A stretch of DNA of 64,000 nucleotides from Osedax fenrisi (Eukaryota > Annelida > Polychaeta > Sabellida > Siboglinidae), in contig CAXHSG010000177.1 of the NCBI GenBank assembly GCA_964019155.1, forward strand, positions 248,001 through 312,000, in the 5' to 3' direction. Under the pieces are notes generated by a model that made no database searches, was not told the origin of the DNA, and saw nothing but the letters and a program-made list of their open reading frames with translations. Below are positions 1-13,800 of the stretch, piece after piece (within the stretch, counting starts at the first letter, position 1; each line of letters begins with the position of its first letter). A program made the position numbers and the translations under genes.

Positions 1-698
1 AAGTATAACATGGGTGTTAATGATAGCATTAGTTTTAAGTATAGCATGGGTTTTAATGATATCATTAGTTTTAAGTATAGCATGGGCGTTAATGATATCA
101 TTAGTTTTAAGTATAGCATGGGTGTTAATGATAGCTTTAGTTTTAAGTATATCATGTATGTTAATGATAGCATTAGTTTTAAGTATAGCATGGGTGTCAA
201 TGATAGCATTAGTTTTAAGTATAGCATGGATGATAGTGATAGTATTAGTTATAAGTATAGCATGGGTATTAATGATAGCATTAGTTATAAGTATAGCATG
301 GGTATTAATGATAGCATTAGTTTTAAGTATAACATGGGATTTAATGATAGCATTAGTTTTAAGTATAGCATGGGTGTCAATGATAGCATTAGTTTTAAGT
401 ATAGCATGGATGTTAATGATAGCATTAGTTTTAAGTATAACATGGGTGTTAATGATAGCATTAGTTTAAGTATAGCATGGGTGTTAATGATAGCATTAGT
501 TTTAAGTATAGCATGGGTATTAATGATAGCATTAGTTTTAAGTATAGTTGGTGTGTTAATGATAGCATTAGTTTTAAGTAGAGCATGGGTGTTAATGATA
601 GTATTAATTTTAAGTATAATATAGATGTTAACGATAGCATTAGTTTTAAGTACAGCATGGGTGTTAATGATAGCATTAGTTTTAAGTATAACATGGGT
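1..698 (+). repeat. Leading partial higher-order copy (repeats at 2015-2712)
   Basis: Position 1 corresponds to 2015, and the two stretches carry the same ordered set of monomer variants until 699/2713, where one has gggtatta and the other gggtgtta. Shared private marks include the one-base-short cattagtttaag near 465, the divergent agtatagttggtgtg monomer near 543, the agtagagcatggg variant near 578 and the GTTAAC variant at 627. The offset is 2,014 bp, which is 112 x 18 minus 2. The two one-base deletions that account for the minus 2 lie between the copies. Confidence 0.85.
627..632. repeat. GTTAAC-tagged variant monomer (first of 25 sites)
   Basis: A marker monomer has gatgttaacgatagc preceded by agtataatata and followed by agtacagcatggg. 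GTTAAC starts at 627, 2641, 5356, 11001, 30197, 30593, 31814, 33666, 36111, 39151, 41291, 41687, 42119, 43340, 43789, 44185, 44617, 45838, 47654, 50694, 51504, 54579, 57942, 61070 and 62454. There is none from 11,007 to 30,196. All spacings are at or a few bases under a multiple of 18. It is the best single landmark for aligning copies. Confidence 0.85.
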
Positions 699-774
699 AT
701 TAATGATAGCATTAGTTTTAAGTATAACATGGGATTTAATGATAGCATTAGTTTTAAGTATAGCATGGGTGTTA

Positions 775-918
775 ATGATAACATTAGTTTTAATGATAGC
801 ATTAGTTTTAAGTATAGCATGGGTATTAATGATAGCATTAGTTTTAATGATAGCATGGGTGTTAATGATAGCATTAGTTTTAATGATAGCATGGGTGTTA
901 ATGATAGCATTAGTTTTA
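775..918 (+). repeat. Run of half-monomers out of ABAB order (B-B-A-B-C-B-C-B)
   Basis: From 775 the 18-bp units read: B variant 775-792 (gataac), B 793-810, A 811-828, B 829-846, hybrid C 847-864, B 865-882, C 883-900, B 901-918. C is the 5' part of B joined to the 3' part of A (atgatagcatgggtgtta), with the switch inside the shared ATAGCAT core. The run shows that recombination or replication slippage has acted on the 18-bp register. The same pattern recurs at about 1588-1740, 4260-4330, 12440-12510 and many later sites. Confidence 0.9.
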
Positions 919-954
919 AGTATAGCATGGATGTTAATGATATCTTTAGTTTTA

Positions 955-990
955 AGTATAGCATGGGTGTTAATGATAGCATTAGTTTTA
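955..990 (+). repeat. Representative canonical 36-bp monomer (A half 955-972, B half 973-990)
   Basis: This copy matches the consensus exactly. The two halves align without gaps at 13 of 18 positions and share the core ATAGCAT plus the ends gt.tta, so the 36-mer is an old dimer of an 18-bp ancestor. The B half contains TGATAG, which fits the GATA-factor consensus WGATAR. TAAT and ATTA flank the B core as a near-palindrome, TAATGATAGCATTA. On the + strand two frames are open, giving the 12-residue periods MGVNDSISFKYS and VLMIALVLSIAW. On the - strand two frames are open (LKLMLSLTPMLY and KTNAIINTHAIL). These peptides are by-products of a stop-free repeat, not evidence of coding. Confidence 0.95.
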
Positions 991-1006
991 AGTATAGCAT
1001 GGGTTT

Positions 1007-1020
1007 TAATGATATCATTA
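1007..1020. repeat. Palindromic monomer variant TAATGATATCATTA (example)
   Basis: Changing gatagcatt to gatatcatt turns the imperfect dyad of the B half into a perfect 14-bp palindrome with GATATC at its centre. This variant is common through the window, most dense in 13.08-15.39 kb, and usually sits in gggtttt or gggcg monomers. Whether the dyad is functional is unknown. Confidence 0.85.
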
Positions 1021-1175
1021 GTTTTAAGTATAGCATGGGCGTTAATGATATCATTAGTTTTAAGTATAGCATGGGTGTTAATGATAGCTTTAGTTTTAAG
1101 TATAGCATGGGTGTTAATGATAGCTTTAGTTTTAAGTATAGCATGGGTGTTAATAATAGCATTAGTTTTAAGTAT

Positions 1176-3765
1176 AGCATGGATGTTAATGATATCTTTA
1201 GTTTTAAGTATAGCATGGGTGTCAATGATAGCATTAGTTTTAAGTATAGCATGGGTTTTAATGATATCATTAGTTTTAAGTATAGCATGGGCGTTAATGA
1301 TATCATTAGTTTTAAGTATAGCATGGGTGTTAATGATAGCTTTAGTTTTAAGTATATCATGTATGTTAATGATAGCATTAGTTTTAAGTATAGCATGGGT
1401 GTCAATGATAGCATTAGTTTTAAGTATAGCATGGATGATAGTGATAGTATTAGTTATAAGTATAGCATGGGTATTAATGATAGCATTAGTTTTAAGTATA
1501 GCATGGGTGTCAATGATAGCATTAGTTTTAAGTATAGCATGGATGTTAATGATATCATTAGTTTTAAGTATAGCATGGGTGTTAATGATAACATTAGTTT
1601 TAATGATAGCATTAGTTTTAAGTATAGCATGGGTATTAATGATAGCATTAGTTTTAAGTATAGCATGGGTGTTAATGATAGCATTAGTTTTAATGATAGC
1701 ATGGGTGTTAATGATAGCATTAGTTTTAATGATAGCATTATTTTTAAGTATAGCATGGGTATTAATGATAGCATTAGTTTTAAGTATAGCATGGGTGTTA
1801 ATAATAGCTTTACTTTTAAGTATAACATGGATGTAATGATAGCATTAGTTTTAAGTATAGCATGGGTGTTAATGATAACATTAGTTTTAATGATAGCATT
1901 AGTTTTAAGTATAACATGGGATTTAATGATAGCATTAGTTTTAAGTATAGCATGGGTGTCAATGATAGCATTAGTTTTAAGTATAGCATGGATGTTAATG
2001 ATAGCATTAGTTTTAAGTATAACATGGGTGTTAATGATAGCATTAGTTTTAAGTATAGCATGGGTTTTAATGATATCATTAGTTTTAAGTATAGCATGGG
2101 CGTTAATGATATCATTAGTTTTAAGTATAGCATGGGTGTTAATGATAGCTTTAGTTTTAAGTATATCATGTATGTTAATGATAGCATTAGTTTTAAGTAT
2201 AGCATGGGTGTCAATGATAGCATTAGTTTTAAGTATAGCATGGATGATAGTGATAGTATTAGTTATAAGTATAGCATGGGTATTAATGATAGCATTAGTT
2301 ATAAGTATAGCATGGGTATTAATGATAGCATTAGTTTTAAGTATAACATGGGATTTAATGATAGCATTAGTTTTAAGTATAGCATGGGTGTCAATGATAG
2401 CATTAGTTTTAAGTATAGCATGGATGTTAATGATAGCATTAGTTTTAAGTATAACATGGGTGTTAATGATAGCATTAGTTTAAGTATAGCATGGGTGTTA
2501 ATGATAGCATTAGTTTTAAGTATAGCATGGGTATTAATGATAGCATTAGTTTTAAGTATAGTTGGTGTGTTAATGATAGCATTAGTTTTAAGTAGAGCAT
2601 GGGTGTTAATGATAGTATTAATTTTAAGTATAATATAGATGTTAACGATAGCATTAGTTTTAAGTACAGCATGGGTGTTAATGATAGCATTAGTTTTAAG
2701 TATAACATGGGTGTTAATGATAGCATTAGTTTTAAGTATAGCATGGGTGTTAATAATAGCATTAGTTTTAATTATAACATGGGTGTTAATGATAGCATTA
2801 GTTTTAATGATAGCATGGGTGTTAATGATAGCATTAGTTTTAAGTATAGCATGGGTAGTAATGATATCATTAGTTTTAAGTATAGCATGGGTTTTAATGA
2901 TAGCTTTAGTTTTAAGTATAGCATGGGTGTTAATGATAGCATTAGTTTTAAGTATAGCATGGATGTTAATGATAGCTTTAGTTTTAAGTATAGCATGGGT
3001 TTTAATGATATCATTAGTTTTAAGTATAGCATGGATGTTAATGATAGCTTTAGTTTTAAGTATAGCATGGGTTTTAATGATAGCATTAGTTTTAAGTATA
3101 GCATGGGTTTTAATGATATCATTAGTTTTAAGTATAGCATGGGCGTTAATTATATCATTAGTTTTAATGATAGCATGGGTGTTAATGATAATATTAGTTT
3201 TAAGTATAGCATGGATGTTAATGATAGCATTAGTTTTAAGTATAGCATGGGTATTAATGATAGCATTAGTTTTAAGTATAGCATGGGTGTTAATAATAGC
3301 ATTACTTTTAAGTATAACATGGATGTTAATGATAGCATTAGTTTTAAGTATAGCATGGGTGTTAATGATAACATTAGTTTTAATGATATCATTAGTTTTA
3401 AGTATATCATATATTTTAATGATAGCATTAGTTTTAAGTATAGCATGTGTGTTAATGATGTCATTAGTTTTAAGTATAGCATGGGTGTTAATGATAGTAT
3501 TAGTTTTAAGTATAGCATGGGTGTTAATGATAGCATTAGTTTTAAGTATAACATGGGTGTTAATGATAGCATTAGTTTTAAGTATAGCATGGGTAGTAAT
3601 GATATCATTAGTTTTAAGTATAGCATGGGTGTTAATGATAGCTTTAGTTTTAAGTATAACATGGGTGTTAATGATAGCATTAGTTTAAGTATAGCATGGA
3701 TGTTAATGATAGCTTTAGTTTTAAGTATAGCATGGGTTTTATGATAGCATTAGTTTTAAGTATAG
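1176..3765 (+). repeat. Early block II, homologous to 32201-34850
   Basis: Variant order matches 32201-34850 at an offset of 31,025 bp. The offset becomes 31,061 after one monomer difference near 3030 and 31,062 after a private one-base deletion at about 3683. The block holds the recurrent series of about eight variant monomers that includes ggatgatagtgatag followed by two tattagttataag-type units. It also carries the atggatgtaatgatag deletion at about 1832, shared with 32857, 35302 and 46845. The match stops where 34851 begins a second tandem copy. Confidence 0.8.
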
Positions 3766-6540
3766 CATGGGTTTTAATGATATCATTAGTTTTAAGTATA
3801 GCATGGGCGTTAATTATATCATTAGTTTTAATGATAGCATGGTTGTTAATGATAATATTAGTTTTAAGTATAGCATGGATGTTAATGATAGCATTAGTTT
3901 TAAGTATAACATGGATGTTAATGATAGAATTAGTTTTAAGTATAGCATGGGTGTTAATGATAGTATTAGTTTTAAGTATAGAATGGGTGTTAATGATAGC
4001 ATTAGTTTTAATGATAGCATTAGTTTTAAGTATATCATATATTTTAATGATAGCATTAGTTTTAAGTATAGCATGTGTGTTAATGATGTCATTAGTTTTA
4101 AGTATAGCATGGGTGTTAATGATAGTATTAGTTTTAAGTATAGCATGGGTGTTAATGATAGCATTAGTTTTAAGTATAACATGGGTGTTAATAATAGCAT
4201 TAGTTTTAAGTATAGCATGGGTATTAATGATATCATTAGTTTTAAGTATAGCATGGGTATTAATGATAGCATTAGTTTTAATGATAGCATGGGTGTTAAT
4301 GATAGCATTAGTTTTAATGATAGCATTAGTTTTAAGTATAGCATGGGTGTTAATAATAGATTTACTTTTAAGTATAACATGGATGTTAATGATAGCATTA
4401 GTTTTAAGTATAGCATGGGTGTTAATGATAACATTAGTTTTAATGATAGCATTAGTTTTAATTATATCATATATTCTAATGATAGCATTAGTTTTAAGTA
4501 TAGCATGGGTGTCAATGATAGCATTAGTTTTAAGTATAGCATGGATGTTAATGATAGCATTAGTTTTAAGTATAACATGGGTATTAATGATAGCATTAGT
4601 TTTAAGTATATAATGGGTGTTAATGATAGCATTAGTTTTAATTATAACATGGGTGTTAATGATAGCATTAGTTGTAATGATAGCATGGGAGTTAATGATA
4701 GCATTTGTTTTAAGTATAGCATGGGTGTTAATGATAACATTAGTTTTAATGATAGCATTAGTTTTAATTATATCATATATTTTAATGATAGCATTAGTTT
4801 TAAGTATAGCATGGGTGTCAATGATAGCATTAGTTTTAAGTATAGCATGGGTGTTAATGATAGCTTTAGTTTTAATTATATCATGTATGTTAATGATAGC
4901 ATTAGTTTTAAGTATAGCATGGGTGTCAATGATAGCATTAGTTTTAAGTATAGCATGGATGATAGTGATAGTATTAGTTATAAGTATAGCATGGGTATTA
5001 ATGATAGCATTAGTTATAAGTATAGCATGGGTATTAATGATAGCATTAGTTTTAAGTATAACATGGGATTTAATGATAGCATTAGTTTTAAGTATAGCAT
5101 GGGTGTCAATGATAGCATTAGTTTTAAGTATAGCATGGATGTTAATGATAGCATTAGTTTTAAGTATAACATGGGTGTTAATGGTAGCATTAGTTTAAGT
5201 ATATCATGGGTGTTAATGATAGCATTAGTTTTAAGTATAGCATGGGTATTAATGATAGCATTAGTTTTAAGTATAGTTGGTGTGTTAATGATAGCATTAG
5301 TTTTAAGTATAGCATGGGTGTTAATGATAGTATTAATTTTAAGTATAATATAGATGTTAACGATAGCATTAGTTTTAAGTACAGCATGGGTGTTAATGAT
5401 AGCATTAGTTTTAAGTATAACATGGGTGTTAATGATAGCATTAGTTTTAAGTATAGCATGGGTGTTAATAATAGCATTAGTTTTAATTATAACATGGGTG
5501 TTAATGATAGCATTAGTTTTAATGATAGCATGGGTGTTAATGATAGCATTAGTTTTAAGTATAGCATGGGTAGTAATGATATCATTAGTTTTAAGTATAG
5601 CATGGGTGTTAATGATAGCTTTAGTTTTAAGTATAGCATGTGTGTTAATGATAGCATTAGTTTTAAGTATAGCATGGATGTTAATGATAGCTTTAGTTTT
5701 AAGTATAGCATGGGTTTTAATGATAGCATTAGTTTTAAGTATAGCATGGGTTTTAATGATATCATTAGTTTTAAGTATAGCATGGGCGTTAATTATATCA
5801 TTAGTTTTAATGATAGCATGGGTGTTAATGATAATATTAGTTTTAAGTATAGCATGTATGTTAATGATAGCATTAGTTTTAAGTATAGCATGGGTATTAA
5901 TGATATCATTAGTTTTAAGTATAGCATGGGTATTAATGATAGCATTAGTTTTAAGTATAGCATGGGTGTTAATGAAAGCATTAGTTTTAATGATAGCATG
6001 GGTGTTAATGATAGCATTAGTTTTAATGTAGCATTATTTTTAAGTATAGCATGGGTATTAATGATAGCATTAGTTTTAAGTATAGCATGGGTGTTAATAA
6101 TAGCTTTACTTTTAAGTATAACATGGATGTTAATGATAGCATTAGTTTTAAGTATAGCATGGGTGTTAATGATAACATTAGTTTTAATGATAGCATTAGT
6201 TTTAAGTATATCATATATTTTAATGATAGCATTAGTTTTAAGTATAGCATGTGTGTTAATGATATCATTAGTTTTAAGTATAGCATGGGTGTTAATGATA
6301 GTATTAGTTTTAAGTATAGCATGGGTGTTAATGATAGCATTAGTTTTAAGTATAACATGGGTGTTAATGATAGCATTAGTTTTAAGTATAGCATGGGTAG
6401 TAATGATATCATTAGTTTTAAGTATAGCATGGGTGTTAATGATAGCTTTAGTTTTAAGTATAACATGGGTGTTAATGATAGCATTAGTTTTAAGTATAGC
6501 ATGGATGTTAATGATAGCTTTAGTTTTAAGTATAGCATGG
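3766..6540 (+). repeat. Early block III, homologous to 37273-40336
   Basis: This stretch follows block II here as in the later superblock and matches 37273-40336, starting at offset 33,507 and ending at 33,795 to 33,796. The later copy is longer because it holds an extra repeat of the gataac / tatatcatatatttta / gcatgtgtgttaatgatgtc group around 37.46-37.75 kb. A private one-base loss at about 6027 (aatgtagc) is absent from the partner. The TATATAATGGG variant at about 4610 is shared with the block copies near 38276, 49819 and 53703, and also occurs near 7950 and 10125. Confidence 0.75.
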
Positions 6541-8716
6541 GTTTTATGATGGCATTAGTTTTAAGTATAGCATGGGTTTTAATGATATCATTAGTTTTAA
6601 GTATAGCATGGGCGTTAATTATATCATTAGTTTTAATGATAGCATGGTTGTTAATGATAATATTAGTTTTAAGTATAGCATGGATGTTAATGATAGCATT
6701 AGTTTTAAGTATAGCATGGGTATTAATGATATCATTAGTTTTAAGTATAGCATGGGTATTAATGATAGCATTAGTTTTAATGATAGCATTAGTTTTAAGT
6801 ATAGCATGGGTATTAATGATAGCATTAGTTTTAAGTATAGCATGGGTGTTAATAATAGCTTTACTTTTAAGTATAACATGGATGTTAATGATAGCATTAG
6901 TTTTAAGTATAGCATGGGTGTTAATGATAACATTAGTTTTAATGATAGCATTAGTTTTAATTATATCATATATTTTAATGATAGCATTAGTTTTAAGTAT
7001 AGCATGTGTGTTAATGATATCATTAGTTTTAAGTATAGCATGGGTGTTAATGATAACATTAGTTTTAATGATAGCATTAGTTTTAAGTATATCATATATT
7101 TTAATGATAGCATTAGTTTTAAGTATAGCATGTGTGTTAATGATATCATTAGTTTTAAGTATAGCATGGGTGTTAATGATAGTATTAGTTTTAAGTATAG
7201 CATGGGTGTTAATGATAGCATTAGTTTTAAGTATAACATGGGTGTTAATGATAGCATTAGTTTTAAGTATAGCATGGGTGTTAATGATAGCATTAGTTTT
7301 AAGTATAGCATGGATGTTAATGATAGCTTTAGTTTTAAGTATAGCATGGGTTTTATGATAGCATTAGTTTTAAGTATAGCATGGGTTTTAATGATATCAT
7401 TAGTTTTAAGTATAGCATGGGCGTTAATTATATCATTAGTTTTAATGATAGCATGGTTGTTAATGATAATATTAGTTTTAAGTATAGCATGGATGTTAAT
7501 GATAGCATTAGTTTTAAGTATAGCATGGGTATTAATGATATCATTAGTTTTAAGTATAGCATGGGTATTAATGATAGCATTAGTTTTAATGATAGCATGG
7601 GTGTTAATGATAGCATTAGTTTTAATGATAGTATTAGTTTTAAGTATAGCATGGGTATTAATGATAGAATTAGTTTTAAGTATAGCATGGGTGTTAATAA
7701 TAGCTTTACTTTTAAGTATAACATGGATGTTAATGATAGCATTAGTTTTAAGTATAGCATGGGTGTTAATGATAACATTAGTTTTAATGATAGCATTAGT
7801 TTTAATTATATCATATATTTTAATGATAGCATTAGTTTTAAGTATAGCATGGGTGTCAATGATAGCATTAGTTTTAAGTATAGCATGGATGTTAATGATA
7901 GCATTAGTTTTAAGTATAACATGGGTGTTAATGATAGCATTAGTTTTAAGTATATAATGGGTGTTAATGATAGCATTAGTTTTAATTATAACATGGGTGT
8001 TAATGATAGCATTAGTTGTAATGATAGCATGGGAGTTAATGATAGCATTTGTTTTAAGTATAGCATGGGTAGTAATGATATCATTAGTTTTAAGTATAGC
8101 ATGGGTGTTAATGATAGCTTTAGTTTTAAGTATAGCATGGGTGTTAATGATAGCATTAGTTTTAAGTATAGCATGGATGTTAATGATATCTTTAGTTTTA
8201 AGTATAGCATGGGTTTTAATGATAGCATTAGTTTTAAGTATAGCATGGGTTTTAATGATATCATTAGTTTTAAGTATAGCATGGGCGTTAATGATATCAT
8301 TAGTTTTAAGTATAGCATGGGTGTTAATGATAGCTTTAGTTTTAAGTATATCATGTATGTTAATGATAGCATTAGTTTTAAGTATAGCATGGGTGTCAAT
8401 GATAGCATTAGTTTTAAGTATAGCATGGATGATAGTGATAGTATTAGTTATAAGTATAGCATGGGTATTAATGATAGCATTAGTTATAAGTATAGCATGG
8501 GTATTAATGATAGCATTAGTTTTAAGTATAACATGGGATTTAATGATAGCATTAGTTTTAAGTATAGCATGGGTGTCAATGATAGCATTAGTTTTAAGTA
8601 TAGCATGGATGTTAATGATAGCATTAGTTTTAAGTATAACATGGGTGTTAATGGTAGCATTAGTTTAAGTATAGCATGGGTGTTAATGATAGCATTAGTT
8701 TTAAGTATAGCATGGG
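6521..8716 (+). repeat. Block IV, first copy of a 2,175-bp tandem duplication
   Basis: The sequence between about 6521 and 8716 is repeated at 8696-10891 with an offset of 2,175 bp (121 x 18 minus 3). Reading both copies in two frames gave the same residue series throughout, including rare marks such as the gggttttatgatggc deletion at 6541/8716, gttgtaatgatag near 8008/10183 and gcatttgtttt near 8045/10220. Apparent identity over more than 2 kb points to a very recent duplication, or to an assembly repeat that needs read support. Confidence 0.85.
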
Positions 8717-10891
8717 TTTTATGATGGCATTAGTTTTAAGTATAGCATGGGTTTTAATGATATCATTAGTTTTAAGTATAGCATGGGCGTTAATTATATC
8801 ATTAGTTTTAATGATAGCATGGTTGTTAATGATAATATTAGTTTTAAGTATAGCATGGATGTTAATGATAGCATTAGTTTTAAGTATAGCATGGGTATTA
8901 ATGATATCATTAGTTTTAAGTATAGCATGGGTATTAATGATAGCATTAGTTTTAATGATAGCATTAGTTTTAAGTATAGCATGGGTATTAATGATAGCAT
9001 TAGTTTTAAGTATAGCATGGGTGTTAATAATAGCTTTACTTTTAAGTATAACATGGATGTTAATGATAGCATTAGTTTTAAGTATAGCATGGGTGTTAAT
9101 GATAACATTAGTTTTAATGATAGCATTAGTTTTAATTATATCATATATTTTAATGATAGCATTAGTTTTAAGTATAGCATGTGTGTTAATGATATCATTA
9201 GTTTTAAGTATAGCATGGGTGTTAATGATAACATTAGTTTTAATGATAGCATTAGTTTTAAGTATATCATATATTTTAATGATAGCATTAGTTTTAAGTA
9301 TAGCATGTGTGTTAATGATATCATTAGTTTTAAGTATAGCATGGGTGTTAATGATAGTATTAGTTTTAAGTATAGCATGGGTGTTAATGATAGCATTAGT
9401 TTTAAGTATAACATGGGTGTTAATGATAGCATTAGTTTTAAGTATAGCATGGGTGTTAATGATAGCATTAGTTTTAAGTATAGCATGGATGTTAATGATA
9501 GCTTTAGTTTTAAGTATAGCATGGGTTTTATGATAGCATTAGTTTTAAGTATAGCATGGGTTTTAATGATATCATTAGTTTTAAGTATAGCATGGGCGTT
9601 AATTATATCATTAGTTTTAATGATAGCATGGTTGTTAATGATAATATTAGTTTTAAGTATAGCATGGATGTTAATGATAGCATTAGTTTTAAGTATAGCA
9701 TGGGTATTAATGATATCATTAGTTTTAAGTATAGCATGGGTATTAATGATAGCATTAGTTTTAATGATAGCATGGGTGTTAATGATAGCATTAGTTTTAA
9801 TGATAGTATTAGTTTTAAGTATAGCATGGGTATTAATGATAGAATTAGTTTTAAGTATAGCATGGGTGTTAATAATAGCTTTACTTTTAAGTATAACATG
9901 GATGTTAATGATAGCATTAGTTTTAAGTATAGCATGGGTGTTAATGATAACATTAGTTTTAATGATAGCATTAGTTTTAATTATATCATATATTTTAATG
10001 ATAGCATTAGTTTTAAGTATAGCATGGGTGTCAATGATAGCATTAGTTTTAAGTATAGCATGGATGTTAATGATAGCATTAGTTTTAAGTATAACATGGG
10101 TGTTAATGATAGCATTAGTTTTAAGTATATAATGGGTGTTAATGATAGCATTAGTTTTAATTATAACATGGGTGTTAATGATAGCATTAGTTGTAATGAT
10201 AGCATGGGAGTTAATGATAGCATTTGTTTTAAGTATAGCATGGGTAGTAATGATATCATTAGTTTTAAGTATAGCATGGGTGTTAATGATAGCTTTAGTT
10301 TTAAGTATAGCATGGGTGTTAATGATAGCATTAGTTTTAAGTATAGCATGGATGTTAATGATATCTTTAGTTTTAAGTATAGCATGGGTTTTAATGATAG
10401 CATTAGTTTTAAGTATAGCATGGGTTTTAATGATATCATTAGTTTTAAGTATAGCATGGGCGTTAATGATATCATTAGTTTTAAGTATAGCATGGGTGTT
10501 AATGATAGCTTTAGTTTTAAGTATATCATGTATGTTAATGATAGCATTAGTTTTAAGTATAGCATGGGTGTCAATGATAGCATTAGTTTTAAGTATAGCA
10601 TGGATGATAGTGATAGTATTAGTTATAAGTATAGCATGGGTATTAATGATAGCATTAGTTATAAGTATAGCATGGGTATTAATGATAGCATTAGTTTTAA
10701 GTATAACATGGGATTTAATGATAGCATTAGTTTTAAGTATAGCATGGGTGTCAATGATAGCATTAGTTTTAAGTATAGCATGGATGTTAATGATAGCATT
10801 AGTTTTAAGTATAACATGGGTGTTAATGGTAGCATTAGTTTAAGTATAGCATGGGTGTTAATGATAGCATTAGTTTTAAGTATAGCATGGG
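8696..10891 (+). repeat. Block IV, second copy of the 2,175-bp tandem duplication
   Basis: This is the second copy of 6521-8716. Matching ends at about 8717/10892, where one side reads catgggtttt and the other catgggtatt. The copies overlap by about 20 bp in their shared edges, as expected for unequal crossover between near-identical monomers. A related but shortened single copy lies at about 55.8-57.8 kb. Confidence 0.85.
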
Positions 10892-13800
10892 TATTAATGA
10901 TAGCATTAGTTTTAAGTATAGTTGGTGTGTTAATGATAGCATTAGTTTTAAGTATAGCATGGGTGTTAATGATAGTATTAATTTTAAGTATAATATAGAT
11001 GTTAACGATAGCATTAGTTTTAAGTACAGCATGGGTGTTAATGATAGCATTAGTTTTAAGTATAACATGGGTGTTAATGATAGCATTAGTTTTAAGTATA
11101 GCATGGGTGTTAATAATAGCATTAGTTTTAATTATAACATGGGTGTTAATGATAGCATTAGTTTTAATGATAGCATGGGTGTTAATGATAGCATTAGTTT
11201 TAAGTATAGTATGGGTAGTAATGATATCATTAGTTTTAAGTATAGCATGGGTGTTAATGATAGCTTTAGTTTTAAGTATAGCATGGGTGTTAATGATAGC
11301 ATTAGTTTTAAGTATAGCATGGATGTTAATGATAGCTTTAGTTTTAAGTATAGCATGGGTTTTAATGATAGCATTAGTTTTAAGTATAGCATGGGTTTTA
11401 ATGATATCATTAGTTTTAAGTATAGCATGGGCGTTAATTATATCATTAGTTTTAATGATAGCATGGGTGTTAATGATAATATTAGTTTTAAGTATAGCAT
11501 GGATGTTAATGATAGCATTAGTTTTAAGTATAGCATGGGTATTAATGATATCATTAGTTTTAAGTATAGCATGGGTATTAATGATAGCATTAGTTTTAAG
11601 TATAGCATGGTTGTTAATGATAGCATTAGTTTTAATGATAGCATGGGTGTTAATGATAGCATTAGTTTTAATGATAGCATTAGTTTTAAGTATAGCATGG
11701 GTATTAATGATAGCATTAGTTTTAAGTATAGCATGGGTGTTAATAATAGCTTTACTTTTAAGTATAACATGGATGTTAATGATAGCATTAGTTTTAAGTA
11801 TAGCATGGGTGTTAATGATAACATTAGTTTTAATGATAGCATTAGTTTTAAGTATATCATATATTTTAATGATAGCATTAGTTTTAAGTATAGCATGTGT
11901 GTTAATGATATCATTAGTTTTAAGTATAGCATGGGTGTTAATGATAGTATTAGTTTTAAGTATAGCATGGGTGTTAATGATAGCATTAGTTTTAAGTATA
12001 ACATGGGTGTTAATGATAGCATTAGTTTTAAGTATAGCATGGGTAGTAATGATATCATTAGTTTTAAGTATAGCATGGGTGTTAATGATAGCTTTAGTTT
12101 TAAGTATAACATGGGTGTTAATGATAGCATTAGTTTTAAGTATAGCATGGATGTTAATGATAGCTTTAGTTTTAAGTATAGCATGGGTTTTATGATAGCA
12201 TTATTTTAAGTATAGCATGGGTTTTAATGATATCATTAGTTTTAAGTATAGCATGGGCGTTAATTATATCATTAGTTTTAATGATAGCATGGTTGTTAAT
12301 GATAATATTAGTTTTAAGTATAGCATGGATGTTAATGATAACATTAGTTTTAAGTATAGCATGGGTATTAATGATATCATTAGTTTTAAGTTTAGCATGG
12401 GTATTAATGATAGCATTAGTTTTAAGTATAGCATGGGTGTTAATGATAGCATTAGTTTTAATGATAGCATGGGTGTTAATGATAGCATTAGTTTTAATGA
12501 TAGCATTAGTTTTAAGTATAGCATGGGTATTAATGATAGCATTAGTTTTAAGTATAGCATGGGTGTTAATAATAGCTTTACTTTTAAGTATAACATGGAT
12601 GTTAATGATAGCATTAGTTTTAAGTATAGCATGGGTGTTAATGATAACATTAGTTTTAATGATAGCATTAGTTTTAATTATATCATATATTTTAATGATA
12701 GCATTAGTTTTAAGTATAGCATGTGTGTTAATGATATCATTAGTTTTAAGTATAGCATGGGTGTTAATGATAGTATTAGTTTTAAGTATAGCATGGGTGT
12801 TAATGATAGCATTAGTTTTAAGTATAACATGGGTGTTAATGATAGCATTAGTTTAAGTATAGCATGGGTGTTAATGATAGCATTAGTTTTAATTATAACA
12901 TGGGTGTTAATGATAGCATTAGTTTTAATGATAGCATGGGAGTTAATGATAGCATTAGTTTTAAGTATAGCATGGGTAGTAATGATATCATTAGTTTTAA
13001 GTATAGCATGGGTGTTAATGATAGCTTTAGTTTTAAGTATAGCATGGGTGTTAATGATAGCATTAGTTTTAAGTATAGCATGGATGTTAATGATATCTTT
13101 AGTTTTAAGTATAGCATGGGTTTTAATGATAGCATTAGTTTTAAGTATAGCATGGGTTTTAATGATATCATTAGTTTTAAGTATAGCATGGGCGTTAATG
13201 ATATCATTAGTTTTAAGTATAGCATGGGTGTTAATGATAGCTTTAGTTTTAAGTATAGCATGGGTGTCAATGATAGCATTAGTTTTAAGTATAGCATGGA
13301 TGATAGTGATAGTATTAGTTATAAGTATAGCATGGGTATTAATGATAGCATTAGTTATAAGTATAGCATGGGTATTAATGATAGCATTAGTTTTAAGTAT
13401 AACATGGGTTTTAATGATATCATTAGTTTTAAGTATAGCATGGGCGTTAATGATATCATTAGTTTTAAGTATAGCATGGATGTTAATGATATCTTTAGTT
13501 TTAAGTATAGCATGGGTTTTAATGATAGCATTAGTTTTAAGTATAGCATGGGTTTTAATGATATCATTAGTTTTAAGTATAGCATGGGCGTTAATGATAT
13601 CATTAGTTTTAAGTATAGCATGGGTGTTAATGATAGCTTTAGTTTTAAGTATATCATGTATGTTAATGATAGCATTAGTTTTAAGTATAGCATGGGTGTC
13701 AATGATAGCATTAGTTTTAAGTATAGCATGGATGATAGTGATAGTATTAGTTATAAGTATAGCATGGGTATTAATGATAGCATTAGTTATAAGTATAGCA

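Noticed and set aside
611..626. TATA-box promoter at taagtataatatagatg
   Set aside because: It is one variant of an AT-rich monomer, repeated 25 times with the GTTAAC mark and with no gene downstream. There is no support for transcription initiation.
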